DNA of 64,000 nucleotides from DATIYF01 sp035517775 (GTDB taxonomy: Bacteria > Acidobacteriota > Terriglobia > Terriglobales > Acidobacteriaceae): contig DATIYF010000105.1 in assembly GCA_035517775.1 (NCBI GenBank), forward strand, positions 1 to 64,000, written 5' to 3'. Below the pieces are notes generated by a model, which worked only from the letters and a program-made list of their open reading frames with translations, ran no database searches and was not told the origin of the DNA. A program made the translations under genes and the position numbers. This document shows, in pieces, positions 34,099-43,844 of this stretch (position 1 is the first letter of the stretch; each line of letters starts with the position of its first letter).

Positions 34099-37008
34099 AT
34101 GAAGAGCGCTAAACTTCGTTCGCGGGGGTTCACTCTGATCGCATCGCTGATGCTGATGCTGCTGATGTCGGGCATCGCCATCGGCATGCTCATGATGGTC
34201 AACTCCGAAGCCAAGGTCGGGACCAACGACCTGGAGAACAATCTGGCCTACCATGACGCCGAAGGAGCGGTCGAAAAGATGACCTCCGATCTGGCGGATA
34301 CCTTCCAGAACATCGAATCCCCCACGGCGGCGCAGATTGCCGCGCTGGGCAATAACACACCCACCAACGATCCCGGAGTCACTTATCCCGACTACAGCCT
34401 GACCGCTGCCACCAACACCGACGGCAGCCTGGCCTCTTCCTATGGACAGATCAGCAGCGGGCCTTACCAGGGACTGTATGCGCAAATTATCCCGGTGACC
34501 CTTCTGGCCACCGCCAAACGGCCGCTGGGCGATGAAGCTACCATGACCCGCACGGTGGAAGTGGCCTTGATTCCGGTGTTTCAGTTCGGCGTGTTCTCCG
34601 ATGGCGACCTGGGCTTCTTCAGCAGTCCGGACCTGACGTTTGAAGGCCGGGTGCATACCAATGGCGACCTCTACGTGGGCGTAGCCAACGGCTACAACCT
34701 GATTTTCGATGACAAGATCACGGTCTGGGGCAACGTCATCAACCAGGTCTTCCCCAATGGCATGACGGCTAACTCCAGCAATAACGATGGCGGGCCGGTG
34801 TACGTCGCCACCGCATCCCAGGGTTGCTACAACTATGCCAATGGCGGCAAGCAGGGAAGCTACTGCACGCAATTCGTTCAAACCCCGAGCAGCAGCGACG
34901 GCAGCGTAACCGGAGACGCGACTTCGGCGCAGAATTCCAACTGGTCGAGCGTGAAGTCCACCTTCAACTCCTACGTTCTGGATGGAGACTACGGCATTAC
35001 GGAAAAACCCGGTGGCAATGGCGCCAAGAACCTTTCTCTGCCATTTGTCAGCGGCACGACCTTCCCCTATCAGATTATCCGGCGGCCTCCGACGAATGAA
35101 TCTACTAGCTCGCTGCTCGGCTCCTCCCGCCTGGCCAACCAGGCCCAGATTCGCGTCCTGTTGAGCGACCAGGAAAATGACCTTCACCTGCCCGGCTGGG
35201 ATGGCGACAAGAGCAACGATATTCAGCTGGGGAATCCGGCAGGCAATGGAACCGGAGACCCTTCCGACGCTACGGGTTGGAAGGTCTATGACAAAGCCAA
35301 TTCAACCCAGCAAACTTCGGGATATTACTTTGCCTGGGCCAATACCGACAGCAGCGCGAAGAACCCGGGGGGAACAGCCGCCGGGTACGATCCGGATTTT
35401 GTGAACTATCTGTGTGGCGACAGCAACCTGCCCGTCACCGTGACCTGCCTGGACAACAACAAGCAGTGGCCGCTGATCGGCGGCTGGCTGCGCGTGGAAG
35501 AGCGGCTGGGCAGCGCCGCTGCCTGGGTCGGGATCACCAAAGAGTGGCTGGGCTATGGGTTTGCCCGCGGTACCCAGGTGCCCAACGCCGAATCGAGCAC
35601 CGCGAACTCGGTGAACCCCAACGCCATTCTGATCTTCCAGGAACAGGCGGACCGCAACGGCGACGGCGCGGTGAGCTACGTCACCAGCGGTTCGTTGTCT
35701 CTCAAAACGGTGACCGACACCAACGGCCACAATTACGTGGAAACCAACAGCAACACCGGCTCGCCCTTCAACTGGTACCCGATTAATCTGTACGACGCCC
35801 GCGAAGGCGAGGCCTGGGACGTGAGCGGTCTGGCCGCCGGAAGCTGCACCGCCAATGGAATCATGAACGCCGTGGAGCTGGATGTGGGCAATCTGCGGCA
35901 GTGGCTGCTCGGCCAGGGCGCTTACAAGAACGGCACCGGCCCATCCGTGGATTCGGGCTCGCAGAACGGCTACATCCTGTACTTCTCCGACCGGCGCGGC
36001 GAGCAGATGGCGCAAGGAGCGACCGCTCTGGCGGGCGAGTATGGGTTCGAAGACACCATCAATCTGTCGAACAAAGGCATGCCCGATAAAGGCCTGGAAC
36101 CGGCCCTGCCAGTGCGTTCGGGCTCAGGCCGGACGGCATTATCTCCCGAAGATGTGAACGAAAACGGAGGGTTGGACATTTACGGCGTAAAAGGCGTGGG
36201 CGACGCCTACGGCTCTACTTATGCCAATGATACAGACACGGCCAATCCGCCCAATCCGTACAAAGACCGCATTTCGAGTTGCTACACTACCGGGCGCAAG
36301 AACCGCGTGACCGGAGCCCGCCATGTGCTCAAGCTGGTGGATGGCGGCATGACCAGCACGACGGTCTCGCCTCTGCCGACGAAACCCGACGGCACGGGCG
36401 GCTTCACGGTGGCCTCTGAAAATCCGGTTTACATCCAGGGCGACTACAACAGCAGCTCGGTTGACCCCATGTGGAAGAACCCGACCACCGGGACGGAGCC
36501 GAAGCACGCGGCCGCGGGCATTATCGCGGACGCGGTGAGCGTGCTTTCCAACAACTGGCAGGATGCCGGCTTTATTACGGGTTCGGGAAAGAGCGCTTCC
36601 ACGACCCCTGGCAGCATGCTTTCCACCATTGACGATTCCGCCAAAAACGCCACCGACACCTACTACCGGGTGGCGATTGCGGCCGGCAAGGCCATGAACT
36701 TTTATAACCCGACAGGAACGCCTGACGGTTATTTCGGGACCGATGGCGGCTTGCACAACTTCCTGCGCTTTCTGGAGGACTGGTCCAACGCTACCCTCTA
36801 CTACAAGGGCTCGCTGGTCAGCCTGTACTACTCAACCTACGCCACGGGCACCTTCAAGTGCTGCAACATCGTTTACCACCCCCCGACGCGTAAGTATTAT
36901 TTCGATCCGCTGTTTGCGTCGCCTCAGAACCTGCCGCCCGGAACCCCCATGTTCCGCGACGTGGATAATCTGAGCTACCGCCAGATCTTCACCGCTCGCA
37001 CCTACTGA
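34099..37008 (+). CDS. Very large PilX-type pilus protein
   Basis: A 969-residue protein beginning with the PilX-like N-terminus RG/FTLIASLMLMLLMSGIAIGMLM, about residues 9-30, then a helix (DLENNLAYHDAEGAVEKMTSDLADTF). Normal PilX proteins are about 150-200 residues, so most of this protein is an extra domain of unknown fold, rich in Gly, Asn, Ser and Thr with many aromatic residues. The start at 34099 has AGGAG seven bases upstream. A large C-terminal module on a tip pilin suggests an adhesin, possibly replacing PilY1, which is missing from the operon. It ends shortly before a strong terminator. Confidence 0.75.
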   Translation: MKSAKLRSRGFTLIASLMLMLLMSGIAIGMLMMVNSEAKVGTNDLENNLAYHDAEGAVEKMTSDLADTFQNIESPTAAQIAALGNNTPTNDPGVTYPDYSLTAATNTDGSLASSYGQISSGPYQGLYAQIIPVTLLATAKRPLGDEATMTRTVEVALIPVFQFGVFSDGDLGFFSSPDLTFEGRVHTNGDLYVGVANGYNLIFDDKITVWGNVINQVFPNGMTANSSNNDGGPVYVATASQGCYNYANGGKQGSYCTQFVQTPSSSDGSVTGDATSAQNSNWSSVKSTFNSYVLDGDYGITEKPGGNGAKNLSLPFVSGTTFPYQIIRRPPTNESTSSLLGSSRLANQAQIRVLLSDQENDLHLPGWDGDKSNDIQLGNPAGNGTGDPSDATGWKVYDKANSTQQTSGYYFAWANTDSSAKNPGGTAAGYDPDFVNYLCGDSNLPVTVTCLDNNKQWPLIGGWLRVEERLGSAAAWVGITKEWLGYGFARGTQVPNAESSTANSVNPNAILIFQEQADRNGDGAVSYVTSGSLSLKTVTDTNGHNYVETNSNTGSPFNWYPINLYDAREGEAWDVSGLAAGSCTANGIMNAVELDVGNLRQWLLGQGAYKNGTGPSVDSGSQNGYILYFSDRRGEQMAQGATALAGEYGFEDTINLSNKGMPDKGLEPALPVRSGSGRTALSPEDVNENGGLDIYGVKGVGDAYGSTYANDTDTANPPNPYKDRISSCYTTGRKNRVTGARHVLKLVDGGMTSTTVSPLPTKPDGTGGFTVASENPVYIQGDYNSSSVDPMWKNPTTGTEPKHAAAGIIADAVSVLSNNWQDAGFITGSGKSASTTPGSMLSTIDDSAKNATDTYYRVAIAAGKAMNFYNPTGTPDGYFGTDGGLHNFLRFLEDWSNATLYYKGSLVSLYYSTYATGTFKCCNIVYHPPTRKYYFDPLFASPQNLPPGTPMFRDVDNLSYRQIFTARTY

Positions 37009-37030
37009 GCGGCCCGCAAATCGGGCACAA

Positions 37031-37066
37031 GCCCTGGTCCTGCAAGCCCAGGACCAGGGCTTTTTA
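37031..37066 (+). terminator. Strong rho-independent terminator of the minor-pilin operon
   Basis: Stem GCCCTGGTCCTG at 37031-37042 and CAGGACCAGGGC at 37049-37060, loop CAAGCC, then TTTTTATT. It closes the pilin operon. Confidence 0.92.
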
Positions 37067-37149
37067 TTGCGGCGAACTCTCTCTGCGCCGGCGCGTCACT
37101 AACCAGCCAAGCCCGCCCCCATGTCCGCTATGATTGAGCAGGAGAGGAA

Positions 37150-37761
37150 ATGCCGGCAATCACGACGATTTTCTGGGATGTGGGCGGCGTGCTGCTCAGC
37201 AACGCCTGGGACCACAACGAGCGGGGCGAAATCCTGCAGCGCTTCGGGGTGGATGAAGCGGAGTTCCAGAGCCGCCACGAACTGGTGGTCTCTTCGTTCG
37301 AGCGCGGCAAGATCAGCCTGAAAGAATATCTCGACAGCACCGTGTTCTGCCAGCCCCGCTCCTTCAGCCGCGAGGAGTTCCAGCAGGCCATGTTTTCCGC
37401 CTCCAAACCGAAACCGGAGGCTCTGAGCCTGGCGCGGAAGCTCGCGGGAACACGCAGATATCTGATGGGGACGATCAACAACGAATCTAGGGAGCTGAAT
37501 GATTACCGAATTCAGACCTTCGGCTTGCGGGAGATATTTTCTCTGTTTGTCAGTTCCTGTTTCGTTGACTTGAGAAAGCCGGAGGAGAAGATTTACCGCC
37601 TGGCGCTCGACCTGACGCAGAAGGCAGCCGCCGAATGCTGCTTTGTGGATGATCGGCCCCTGAACCTGGAATCCGCCGCGCGGCTGGGAATGAGCACCAT
37701 CCGGATGCAGAGCGCGGCGCAGTTGCAAAGCGATCTGGCGAAACTCGGCGTGGCGATTTAA
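37150..37761 (+). CDS. HAD-superfamily hydrolase (HAD-IA)
   Basis: A 203-residue hydrolase. Motif I is FWDVGGVLL near residue 9, motif II is in LMGTINNESREL near 105, motif III includes the KPEEKIYRLALDL lysine near 145, and motif IV is FVDDRPLNLESAARLGM near 168. Motif I reads DVGG rather than the usual DxDG/S, which is common in the YihX-like subgroup of HAD phosphatases. AGGAGAGG lies upstream of the ATG. Its substrate is unknown. The stop codon overlaps the stop of the convergent gene. Confidence 0.85.
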   Translation: MPAITTIFWDVGGVLLSNAWDHNERGEILQRFGVDEAEFQSRHELVVSSFERGKISLKEYLDSTVFCQPRSFSREEFQQAMFSASKPKPEALSLARKLAGTRRYLMGTINNESRELNDYRIQTFGLREIFSLFVSSCFVDLRKPEEKIYRLALDLTQKAAAECCFVDDRPLNLESAARLGMSTIRMQSAAQLQSDLAKLGVAI

Positions 37762-38711
37762 CGGCGGGGGGCGCGGGCCGGCGCGATGCTTGGCACCGCC
37801 GCGGCAGGCTCGCCGCCGGCCGCCAGGCTCAGATCGCTGGACCAGCTATCGAGCATGATCTTCCATTCGCCAGCCGGCTGGCGGGCGAACAGAATGACGT
37901 ATTTGCCACGCTCTTCGCGACGCTTGCCCATGGCGACCGGCACCAGCATCTTGCAGCGTCCGGCTTCGTAGGCAAAATCCGCAAATAGCTCCACCCGCAA
38001 AGGTTCCATCTCCACATCGCCCAGGCCGGCGTCGAGCACCGCAAACAGGAATTCACGGATGGCGGCGGCTCCGCGCACCGGAGGTATGTTGGGGCGCAGA
38101 ACCAGGGCATCGGCCAGGTAAAGCTCCACCAAATCGTCGAGCTGCTTGGTGTTGCAGGCCTGGGCCCAATCCTGGGACATGCGGCGGACGGCCGCCTCGG
38201 CCCGGCTTAGACCCGTAGCTCCGGCGGGAGCGCGCAGGCGCCCAGGCTCGCGGGCTGGCGCGACCGCGGGGCGCGCTGCAGGCACCGCGGCCATTCCGGA
38301 GGGCATCGCCGCCTGCCCGGGCGCGAAATAGTGGTGATGGTAGTGATGGTGGTAATGGTGCAGACCGGCAGCGGGCGCAGCTTCCGAAGGCGGCGCCATT
38401 GGCCGGGCGGAAGGACCGCGCAAGGAAGCGCCGCAGGTGGCGCAGAAGCTGTTTTCAGCGGGATTGCTTACGCCGCATCCCGAGCAGGAAATCCCCGGGG
38501 TCTCGCTCTCCGCCACGGCCGAGGCCGCTTCTTCGGAATCCGGCTCCAGGTCCATCTGCTGGATTGCGTTGAAGGCGGCTGTAATGGCTTCCTGGCTGAC
38601 ATCAGGACGGCGCATATCAGACTGCAACTGGTTGAAAAACTCGTCCACCGAGGCATCCGTTTGCTCTGCCGGTGGCTTTTGTGGGGGGCGGGATTTGGTC
38701 TCGGAATCCAA
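37758..38711 (-). CDS. Zinc-ribbon protein with His-rich linker and NTF2/SnoaL-like domain
   Basis: A 317-residue protein. An N-terminal helical region leads to a zinc ribbon, CSGCGVSNPAENSFCATCG, at about 75-95. Next is a histidine/tyrosine cluster (HHYHHHYHHHYF) at about 117-128 and a Pro/Ala-rich linker. The C-terminal half (from about 178) reads like an NTF2/SnoaL-fold domain: MSQDWAQACNTKQLDDLVELYLADALVLRPN, AAIREFLFAVLDAGLGDV, RGKYVILFARQPAGEWKIMLDSWSS. It may bind metal through the ribbon and His cluster. The biological role is unknown. Confidence 0.65.
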   Translation of the reverse strand: MDSETKSRPPQKPPAEQTDASVDEFFNQLQSDMRRPDVSQEAITAAFNAIQQMDLEPDSEEAASAVAESETPGISCSGCGVSNPAENSFCATCGASLRGPSARPMAPPSEAAPAAGLHHYHHHYHHHYFAPGQAAMPSGMAAVPAARPAVAPAREPGRLRAPAGATGLSRAEAAVRRMSQDWAQACNTKQLDDLVELYLADALVLRPNIPPVRGAAAIREFLFAVLDAGLGDVEMEPLRVELFADFAYEAGRCKMLVPVAMGKRREERGKYVILFARQPAGEWKIMLDSWSSDLSLAAGGEPAAAVPSIAPARAPRR

Positions 38712-38753
38712 TGAAACTACCCGATAACCGCCATTCTAGCTGACAAAGGCCGG

Positions 38754-39224
38754 CTAGCGGCTCGAAAAAGCAATCTTGCCCTCTGCTTCCATTGGTACAC
38801 CGTTGCAGGTCGCAGGCCGGTAACGCCACCACCTCACGGTCGCAAGCACCGCCTGGTCGTCGCGGTAGTCGGGGCCTTCAAGGATCAGCGGGCTGTGCAC
38901 CAGGCCGTCAGTCCCGACAATGAAACTCACCGTGATGGTGGACTCCGGGGCGCGCAGATCGAGCAACGGGTCAGGCGTGGCGAGCGCCTGCGGAGGATCG
39001 GCAGTGGCGCAACCCTCAAGGCTCGAGATGCGGGCCATGGCGCCAAAATCGGACTCGTGCCGGGGGCCAGTCTGAAAGTGCGGCTCGCGGATGGTCCGGC
39101 GGGAACCGCGGTGCAGCGCGATGCCTCCGATGCACGCCAGCGCTGCGAGGGAAAACGCGCAGAGCAAGCTGAAGGCACAGAGAACGCGAAGCACGGAAAT
39201 TGGAATTCTGGCCGGCGAGGTCAT
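38754..39224 (-). CDS. Membrane-anchored TonB-C-like protein
   Basis: A 156-residue protein starting at the Met of MTSPARIPISVLRVLCAF. It has one N-terminal membrane helix (FSLLCAFSLAALACIGGIAL) and a TonB C-terminal-type domain (TITVSFIVGTDGLVHSPLILEG, AVLATVRWWRYRPATCNGVPME). Three cysteines occur in the mature part or helix. Such TonB-domain proteins are very numerous in Acidobacteriota. The partner receptor is not known. Confidence 0.7.
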   Translation of the reverse strand: MTSPARIPISVLRVLCAFSLLCAFSLAALACIGGIALHRGSRRTIREPHFQTGPRHESDFGAMARISSLEGCATADPPQALATPDPLLDLRAPESTITVSFIVGTDGLVHSPLILEGPDYRDDQAVLATVRWWRYRPATCNGVPMEAEGKIAFSSR

Positions 39225-39383
39225 CCTCCACTCAGCTGGGGCTTCAACGGAAAGACGGCAATCAGCCTGCCACGGCGGGCCGCAATAACTCATTCAGATA
39301 CGTGCTTTGGAAGGAAACAGAAGTGCCCTTCTGCCGTGAAGTGAAAAGCTTTGCATTTCAAGTGTCTGTGTCTTGCGGGCCGG

Positions 39384-42300
39384 CTATTGCAGGGTCACTT
39401 TGGTCAGATTGTCATCGGGCACGCGATCTATCAGCAAAAGCCGGGGATCAATGCCGGCTTTATCGGGCAACGTGTCGGTGGTGAAAGTGTAGGTGCTCTT
39501 GCCGGTCGTCATGTGAACGCGCTCGCGGTGCAGAACCTCGCCATATTTCTTGCCCTTTTGGGGGGCGGCCAGAGCCCCGATTTCGATCCAGTCATCTGCA
39601 GGGACCTCTGTTTCGTTGCCTTTCTCGTCGGCTTTGTACTTGTGGGTTTCGACCTCGACCGTCACGTCGTATTTGCCATCGCTCCGCTTGTGCGCGGTTG
39701 CCGTGCGGCAGCCATTGGAAAACAGGGTGATGTCGTAGAACAGCTCCTTCAACAGATATTGGCGGTCGGGCGGCATCTGCTCGCGCAGGGCGTCCATGAG
39801 GGCGTAGGAGGTCGGGTAGGGCGGGTCCTTGTATCCGTATTCGCCGAGTAGCTTGCGCAGCGCGCGATTCACCGCATCCTCGCCGATCATGTCGCGCAGG
39901 TAATACATGACTACGCTGCCCTTGCGGTAGTGAATGTAGCCCTGCGAGTCTTCTACCCTGAGCAGCGGACGTTCCTTGAGCAGTTCGGTGCCGCGGGAGC
40001 GCAGGTAGTTGTCCATTTCATATTGCATGAACTTGCGCATGGCGTTGGGGCCATACTCTTTCTCCATAATCATGAGAGCGGAGTACTGGGCCAGCGTCTC
40101 AGAAAGCAGCGTGGCGCCCTGCATGTTGGCGCCGATTACCTGGTGGGCCCACCACTGGTGCGCCATCTCGTGGCCGACGACGTAGAAAACGAAGTCAATG
40201 TCATCCGGGTGCTCGAGGTTGGCGATGAATCCGATGGATTCGGAGTACGGCATGGTTCCCGGAAAGGCCTGAGCGAAGCGGGCGATGCGGGGGAACTCAA
40301 TGATGCGGGCTTCCCTGTGCGGATACGGCCCGAAGTTCCGCGTATAGTAATCGAAGGACTTTTTTACCGAATTCAGCATCTTGGGAACGTTCCAGGGATG
40401 CTCTTTGAGGTAATAGACTTCGATGCTGATGCCATTCCAGTTGCTGCGCGCGACCTGGTACGTGGCCGACATAAAAGAGTAAAAGTTCAACGAGTAGTGG
40501 TCCAGCTTGTAGTGGTAATAATGGCGGCCGTTGGCGCTCCACTCCCCGAGGAGCGAGCCTGGAGCAATCGCGATCTGGTCCGCCGAGGTACTGATGACGG
40601 TCTCCACATTCACCCAGTCGGAATTGTTGCTCAGATAACTGTTCATGCAGTCGGTGGTGCAATTCTCCTCCAGGGCCGGCATCAGGTCCTTTTCTTTCAG
40701 GCCCCATTTCTTGCGCTTGTTGCGATCGGTGAGCTCGTTGCCGGGCTGGTAGCCGATCGCGGGCGCCACGGTGCTGTTGAAAAAAGTTCCGTTCTGAACA
40801 ATTTCGCGGTTGGTGACCGAGTTTTCAAAGCCCCGGTTGCGCGCTTTCACGGTGAAATGCATGACGCGGGATTCGCCGGGCTGCATGGGCGGATCGAGGG
40901 AAAATGTCTGGAACAGCAGCCGGGTGTCATTGTTGGTAAGTTTGGCTCCCGGCACTTCGATCTGGGTGTCGTAGTTATTGGTAAGGGTGAAATCCACTTC
41001 CCGCAGCGGCTGAGAGGTCTTGTTGACGATAGTCTGCGCGCCGCGCATCTCCATGCCTCGGGTCTGGGGAAAGATATCAATGTCATATTTGACATCGGTG
41101 ATGCGCGGCTCAGGCTGCTTTTCGAACTTCTTGTAGCTCTTTTCGTAATCCGCCTGCAGCGCGTCCTGGTCATCTTCGCTCCGCAGTTTGTTCACAATTT
41201 CGGTGTTGTAGTAGATCCAGGCGCCAATCGAGAGGAAGGCGATCATTCCGAATGCGGCCAGAGCGCGCAGCGGGCGGTGGAAGCGCAAGCGCGCATTGCG
41301 CAGGCGGCTGCTCCAGCGGCGGTCGCGGCCTCGCGGCCACAGCAGCAGGGTTGCCACGATCATCATCAGGCTGAAGGCGGCCCAATAGAGGGTGAACCAG
41401 GTCCAGCCCTTCAGGAAGGGCGCGAAGCCATAGAAATCGGAATAGACCATATCGGGCGTCTGCCCGAACTTCACCAGATTGGTGGCGATATTCAGAGGCC
41501 GCCAGATGAAGGCATTGGCAATGACGAAGGCGATGAAGGCGAAATAGCCGACATACTTGTTGGGCGAGAGGACGTGAATAAAGAACGCCAGGATCGCCAG
41601 GAAAATAAAGGCGCTGAAATCTATGCCGAACAGGGTGGAGATATAGAGTCCGAACTGATAGCGGTGGAAATGGTGAAAGTACTGCACCAGCACCGCGGTC
41701 ACCATGGTCACCGCCAGAATGATGGCAATGCTCGCCATCAGGGCCACGAATTTGGCGGCGAAGGCCGGCCACTCGGGCACGGGCAGAGCATCCTGCACTT
41801 CGTCGTTGTTGCTATCGCGCTCCTCCCAGATCAATACGCCTGCATGGTAAGTGAGAAGTGCGATCAGAAAGATGTAGAGCGTGCCCGCGATGATCTCCAG
41901 CATCTGATAGGTCACGGGGAAGGAGACATTGCCGTAGATTTCCGTTGAATTGAAGATCAGCGAAGTCAGGCAATTCAACAGGGCCGCAGCGGCAATCACC
42001 ACGAAGGGGATAGTTTTGATCAGGCGGCGGAATTCCAGCCTGGCGCTGCCCGTAAACTGCGCCCATTGTGCGGCCGCTCCGAACTCGCGCCTGGCCGGCG
42101 GCGCCAGAACCGTGGCCTGGGCAGTCGCTTCCGCCGCCGCGAGGCCCGGTTTTGTCTTCTTGCTTCGCTCGGCAAAGCTGAAGCGGGTGCAGGCGAAGGC
42201 AAACACCAGCAGCCCCACCCCCAGCCAGATGAGGCGATTCCACAGCAAGAGGCCGCTGTAGCCAAGAGTGAGATTGTTTTTGTCAGCCACCGTCCAGTAC

Positions 42301-42962
42301 TTGGTTGCGATCTGGAAGGTGTTGGTGGCGAAGGGGTCCACCAGCGCCGCGAGGGTCTGGTTTTGCAGGTCGGTGGTGAGCGCCTGTGCGATTCCGTAGC
42401 CCACCAGCAACACCAACCCGCCCACGAAGGAAACAACCGTGCTCCGGCTGAGCACCGCGATGGCGAATATGATCGCGGCAATGAACAGAGTGTTGGGAAT
42501 TGCGAACACCAGGATGGCCTTGAGATGCGCCGACCAGATGACCGGCCCCCAGCGCTCGGGGTCAATCCAGGGCATGTACTTGCCGGCCAGAATTCCCGCG
42601 GAAACGCCCAGCAGGGGAATCACGGCCACCAGCGCTGATCCCAAAAACCGCCCGGCCAGATACTCGAACTTCTTAATGGGAGTCGCGAAGACGATCTGGC
42701 TGGTGTTATAGGCAAATTCCCGCGAAGCCGCCGCGTTCACGAAGGCGGTGGTCATCAGCAGGGTAAGAATCGAGCAAACGGCATAAAAGTTCTCGATCAC
42801 CCAGGGCGCATTCTTGTTGGTATTGCCGAGCGTATTGCCTACGACCACGTGGTCGGAGCTGACCGCTCCGAAGAAGAGAAGGGTTACGACCAGGAAGAAA
42901 ATCCAGACCATCCAGCCGCGGAGCCAGAAGCGCACTTCGAAGTTGAAAAAATGTCTGAACAT
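39384..42962 (-). CDS. ABC-2 permease fused to an M1-family peptidase
   Basis: A 1192-residue fusion. The first part is an ABC-2 type permease with about a dozen hydrophobic helices in two sets (residues about 15-260 and 315-590), starting MFRHFFNFEVRFWLRGWMVWIFFLVVTLLFF. The C-terminal part, from about 600, is an extracytoplasmic M1 aminopeptidase with VVGHEMAHQWWAHQ near residue 927 and the third zinc-ligand Glu in LLSETLAQYSALMI. No GAMEN is obvious. The ATPase gene lies 9 bases upstream on the same strand. The permease may export or anchor while the peptidase trims peptides; the substrate is unknown. Confidence 0.88.
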   Translation of the reverse strand: MFRHFFNFEVRFWLRGWMVWIFFLVVTLLFFGAVSSDHVVVGNTLGNTNKNAPWVIENFYAVCSILTLLMTTAFVNAAASREFAYNTSQIVFATPIKKFEYLAGRFLGSALVAVIPLLGVSAGILAGKYMPWIDPERWGPVIWSAHLKAILVFAIPNTLFIAAIIFAIAVLSRSTVVSFVGGLVLLVGYGIAQALTTDLQNQTLAALVDPFATNTFQIATKYWTVADKNNLTLGYSGLLLWNRLIWLGVGLLVFAFACTRFSFAERSKKTKPGLAAAEATAQATVLAPPARREFGAAAQWAQFTGSARLEFRRLIKTIPFVVIAAAALLNCLTSLIFNSTEIYGNVSFPVTYQMLEIIAGTLYIFLIALLTYHAGVLIWEERDSNNDEVQDALPVPEWPAFAAKFVALMASIAIILAVTMVTAVLVQYFHHFHRYQFGLYISTLFGIDFSAFIFLAILAFFIHVLSPNKYVGYFAFIAFVIANAFIWRPLNIATNLVKFGQTPDMVYSDFYGFAPFLKGWTWFTLYWAAFSLMMIVATLLLWPRGRDRRWSSRLRNARLRFHRPLRALAAFGMIAFLSIGAWIYYNTEIVNKLRSEDDQDALQADYEKSYKKFEKQPEPRITDVKYDIDIFPQTRGMEMRGAQTIVNKTSQPLREVDFTLTNNYDTQIEVPGAKLTNNDTRLLFQTFSLDPPMQPGESRVMHFTVKARNRGFENSVTNREIVQNGTFFNSTVAPAIGYQPGNELTDRNKRKKWGLKEKDLMPALEENCTTDCMNSYLSNNSDWVNVETVISTSADQIAIAPGSLLGEWSANGRHYYHYKLDHYSLNFYSFMSATYQVARSNWNGISIEVYYLKEHPWNVPKMLNSVKKSFDYYTRNFGPYPHREARIIEFPRIARFAQAFPGTMPYSESIGFIANLEHPDDIDFVFYVVGHEMAHQWWAHQVIGANMQGATLLSETLAQYSALMIMEKEYGPNAMRKFMQYEMDNYLRSRGTELLKERPLLRVEDSQGYIHYRKGSVVMYYLRDMIGEDAVNRALRKLLGEYGYKDPPYPTSYALMDALREQMPPDRQYLLKELFYDITLFSNGCRTATAHKRSDGKYDVTVEVETHKYKADEKGNETEVPADDWIEIGALAAPQKGKKYGEVLHRERVHMTTGKSTYTFTTDTLPDKAGIDPRLLLIDRVPDDNLTKVTLQ

Positions 42963-42971
42963 GAGGCTCCG

Positions 42972-43844
42972 TTATTGAATTCCGTTGATGCGGGTGAAAA
43001 AGACGTCTTCCAGGTCCGGGCTCACCGGCTGAAAGCCATCACCGGGAATCTGGTCAGAGTGCACATGGACCAGCGGCTTGCCCGCGATCAATTTGTTGGA
43101 GATGACTTTGTAGCGCTGCTCATATTCCTTCATTTCGGCCTTGGGAATGGACTTCTGCCAGATGCGGCCTTCCAGGCTCTTGACGGCCTCCGACGGCGGG
43201 CCGGCGAAAAGCACTTTTCCGAGATGAATGATGGCCATATTGGTGCAGAGCTCCATTACATCTTCGACAATGTGGGTGGAGAGAATCACGATGACGTTCT
43301 CGCCGATATCCGCAAGCAGGCCGTAGAAGCGGTTGCGCTCGCCGGGATCAAGGCCGGCAGTCGGCTCATCCACAATCAGAAGCTGCGGATTTCCCAATAA
43401 CGCCTGGGCGATGCCGAAGCGCTGCCGCATGCCCCCAGAGAATCCGGTGAGCGCCTTTTTGCGGTGCTCCCAGAGGTTGGTGCGCTGCAACAGGGCCTCG
43501 ACCGTGGCCTTGCGCTCCCTGGCGTTCACCATGCCCTTGAGCAGGGCCAGGTGAGTGAGCATGTCCTGCGCCGAAGTGCGGGGATAGACGCCGAACTCCT
43601 GTGGCAGATAGCCCAACACCTTGCGCAATTCCTGCTTCTGCTTCAACACATCCAGCGCGCCCAGGTGGATGGCCCCGCCATCTGGCTCCTGCAAGGTGGC
43701 GATGGTGCGCATGAGCGTGGACTTCCCCGCCCCGTTCGGTCCCAGCAGGCCGTACATGCCGGCGGGAATGGTGAGTGAAACGTTGTCGAGCGCGCGCACC
43801 CCGCCGGGGTACGCTTTGGAGAGGCCTTCAATTCGCAGTTCCAT
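42972..43844 (-). CDS. ABC transporter ATP-binding protein
   Basis: A 290-residue ATPase of the ABC-2/drug-export type. Walker A is GPNGAGKST near residue 36, the Q-loop is TLQEPDGGA to YLPQEFGVYP, the signature is FSGGMRQRFGIAQALLGNPQ near 135, Walker B is LLIVDEPTAGLDPGERNRF near 155, and the H-loop is ILSTHIVEDV. It pairs with the fused permease-peptidase gene, nine bases downstream. It shows complete motifs, so it is likely active. Confidence 0.93.
   Translation of the reverse strand: MELRIEGLSKAYPGGVRALDNVSLTIPAGMYGLLGPNGAGKSTLMRTIATLQEPDGGAIHLGALDVLKQKQELRKVLGYLPQEFGVYPRTSAQDMLTHLALLKGMVNARERKATVEALLQRTNLWEHRKKALTGFSGGMRQRFGIAQALLGNPQLLIVDEPTAGLDPGERNRFYGLLADIGENVIVILSTHIVEDVMELCTNMAIIHLGKVLFAGPPSEAVKSLEGRIWQKSIPKAEMKEYEQRYKVISNKLIAGKPLVHVHSDQIPGDGFQPVSPDLEDVFFTRINGIQ

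Noticed and set aside
39150..39224. Insertion of a dispersed repeat into the signal-anchor region of the TonB-C protein
   Set aside because: Some similarity to ACAGAGAACACGAAG-type repeats was noticed, but it is too weak and the frame is a plausible membrane helix.
39930..41948. A 672-codon open frame on the plus strand
   Set aside because: It is antisense to the ABC-M1 fusion gene, which has clear family motifs; the long frame is a GC-rich shadow with no recognisable domains.
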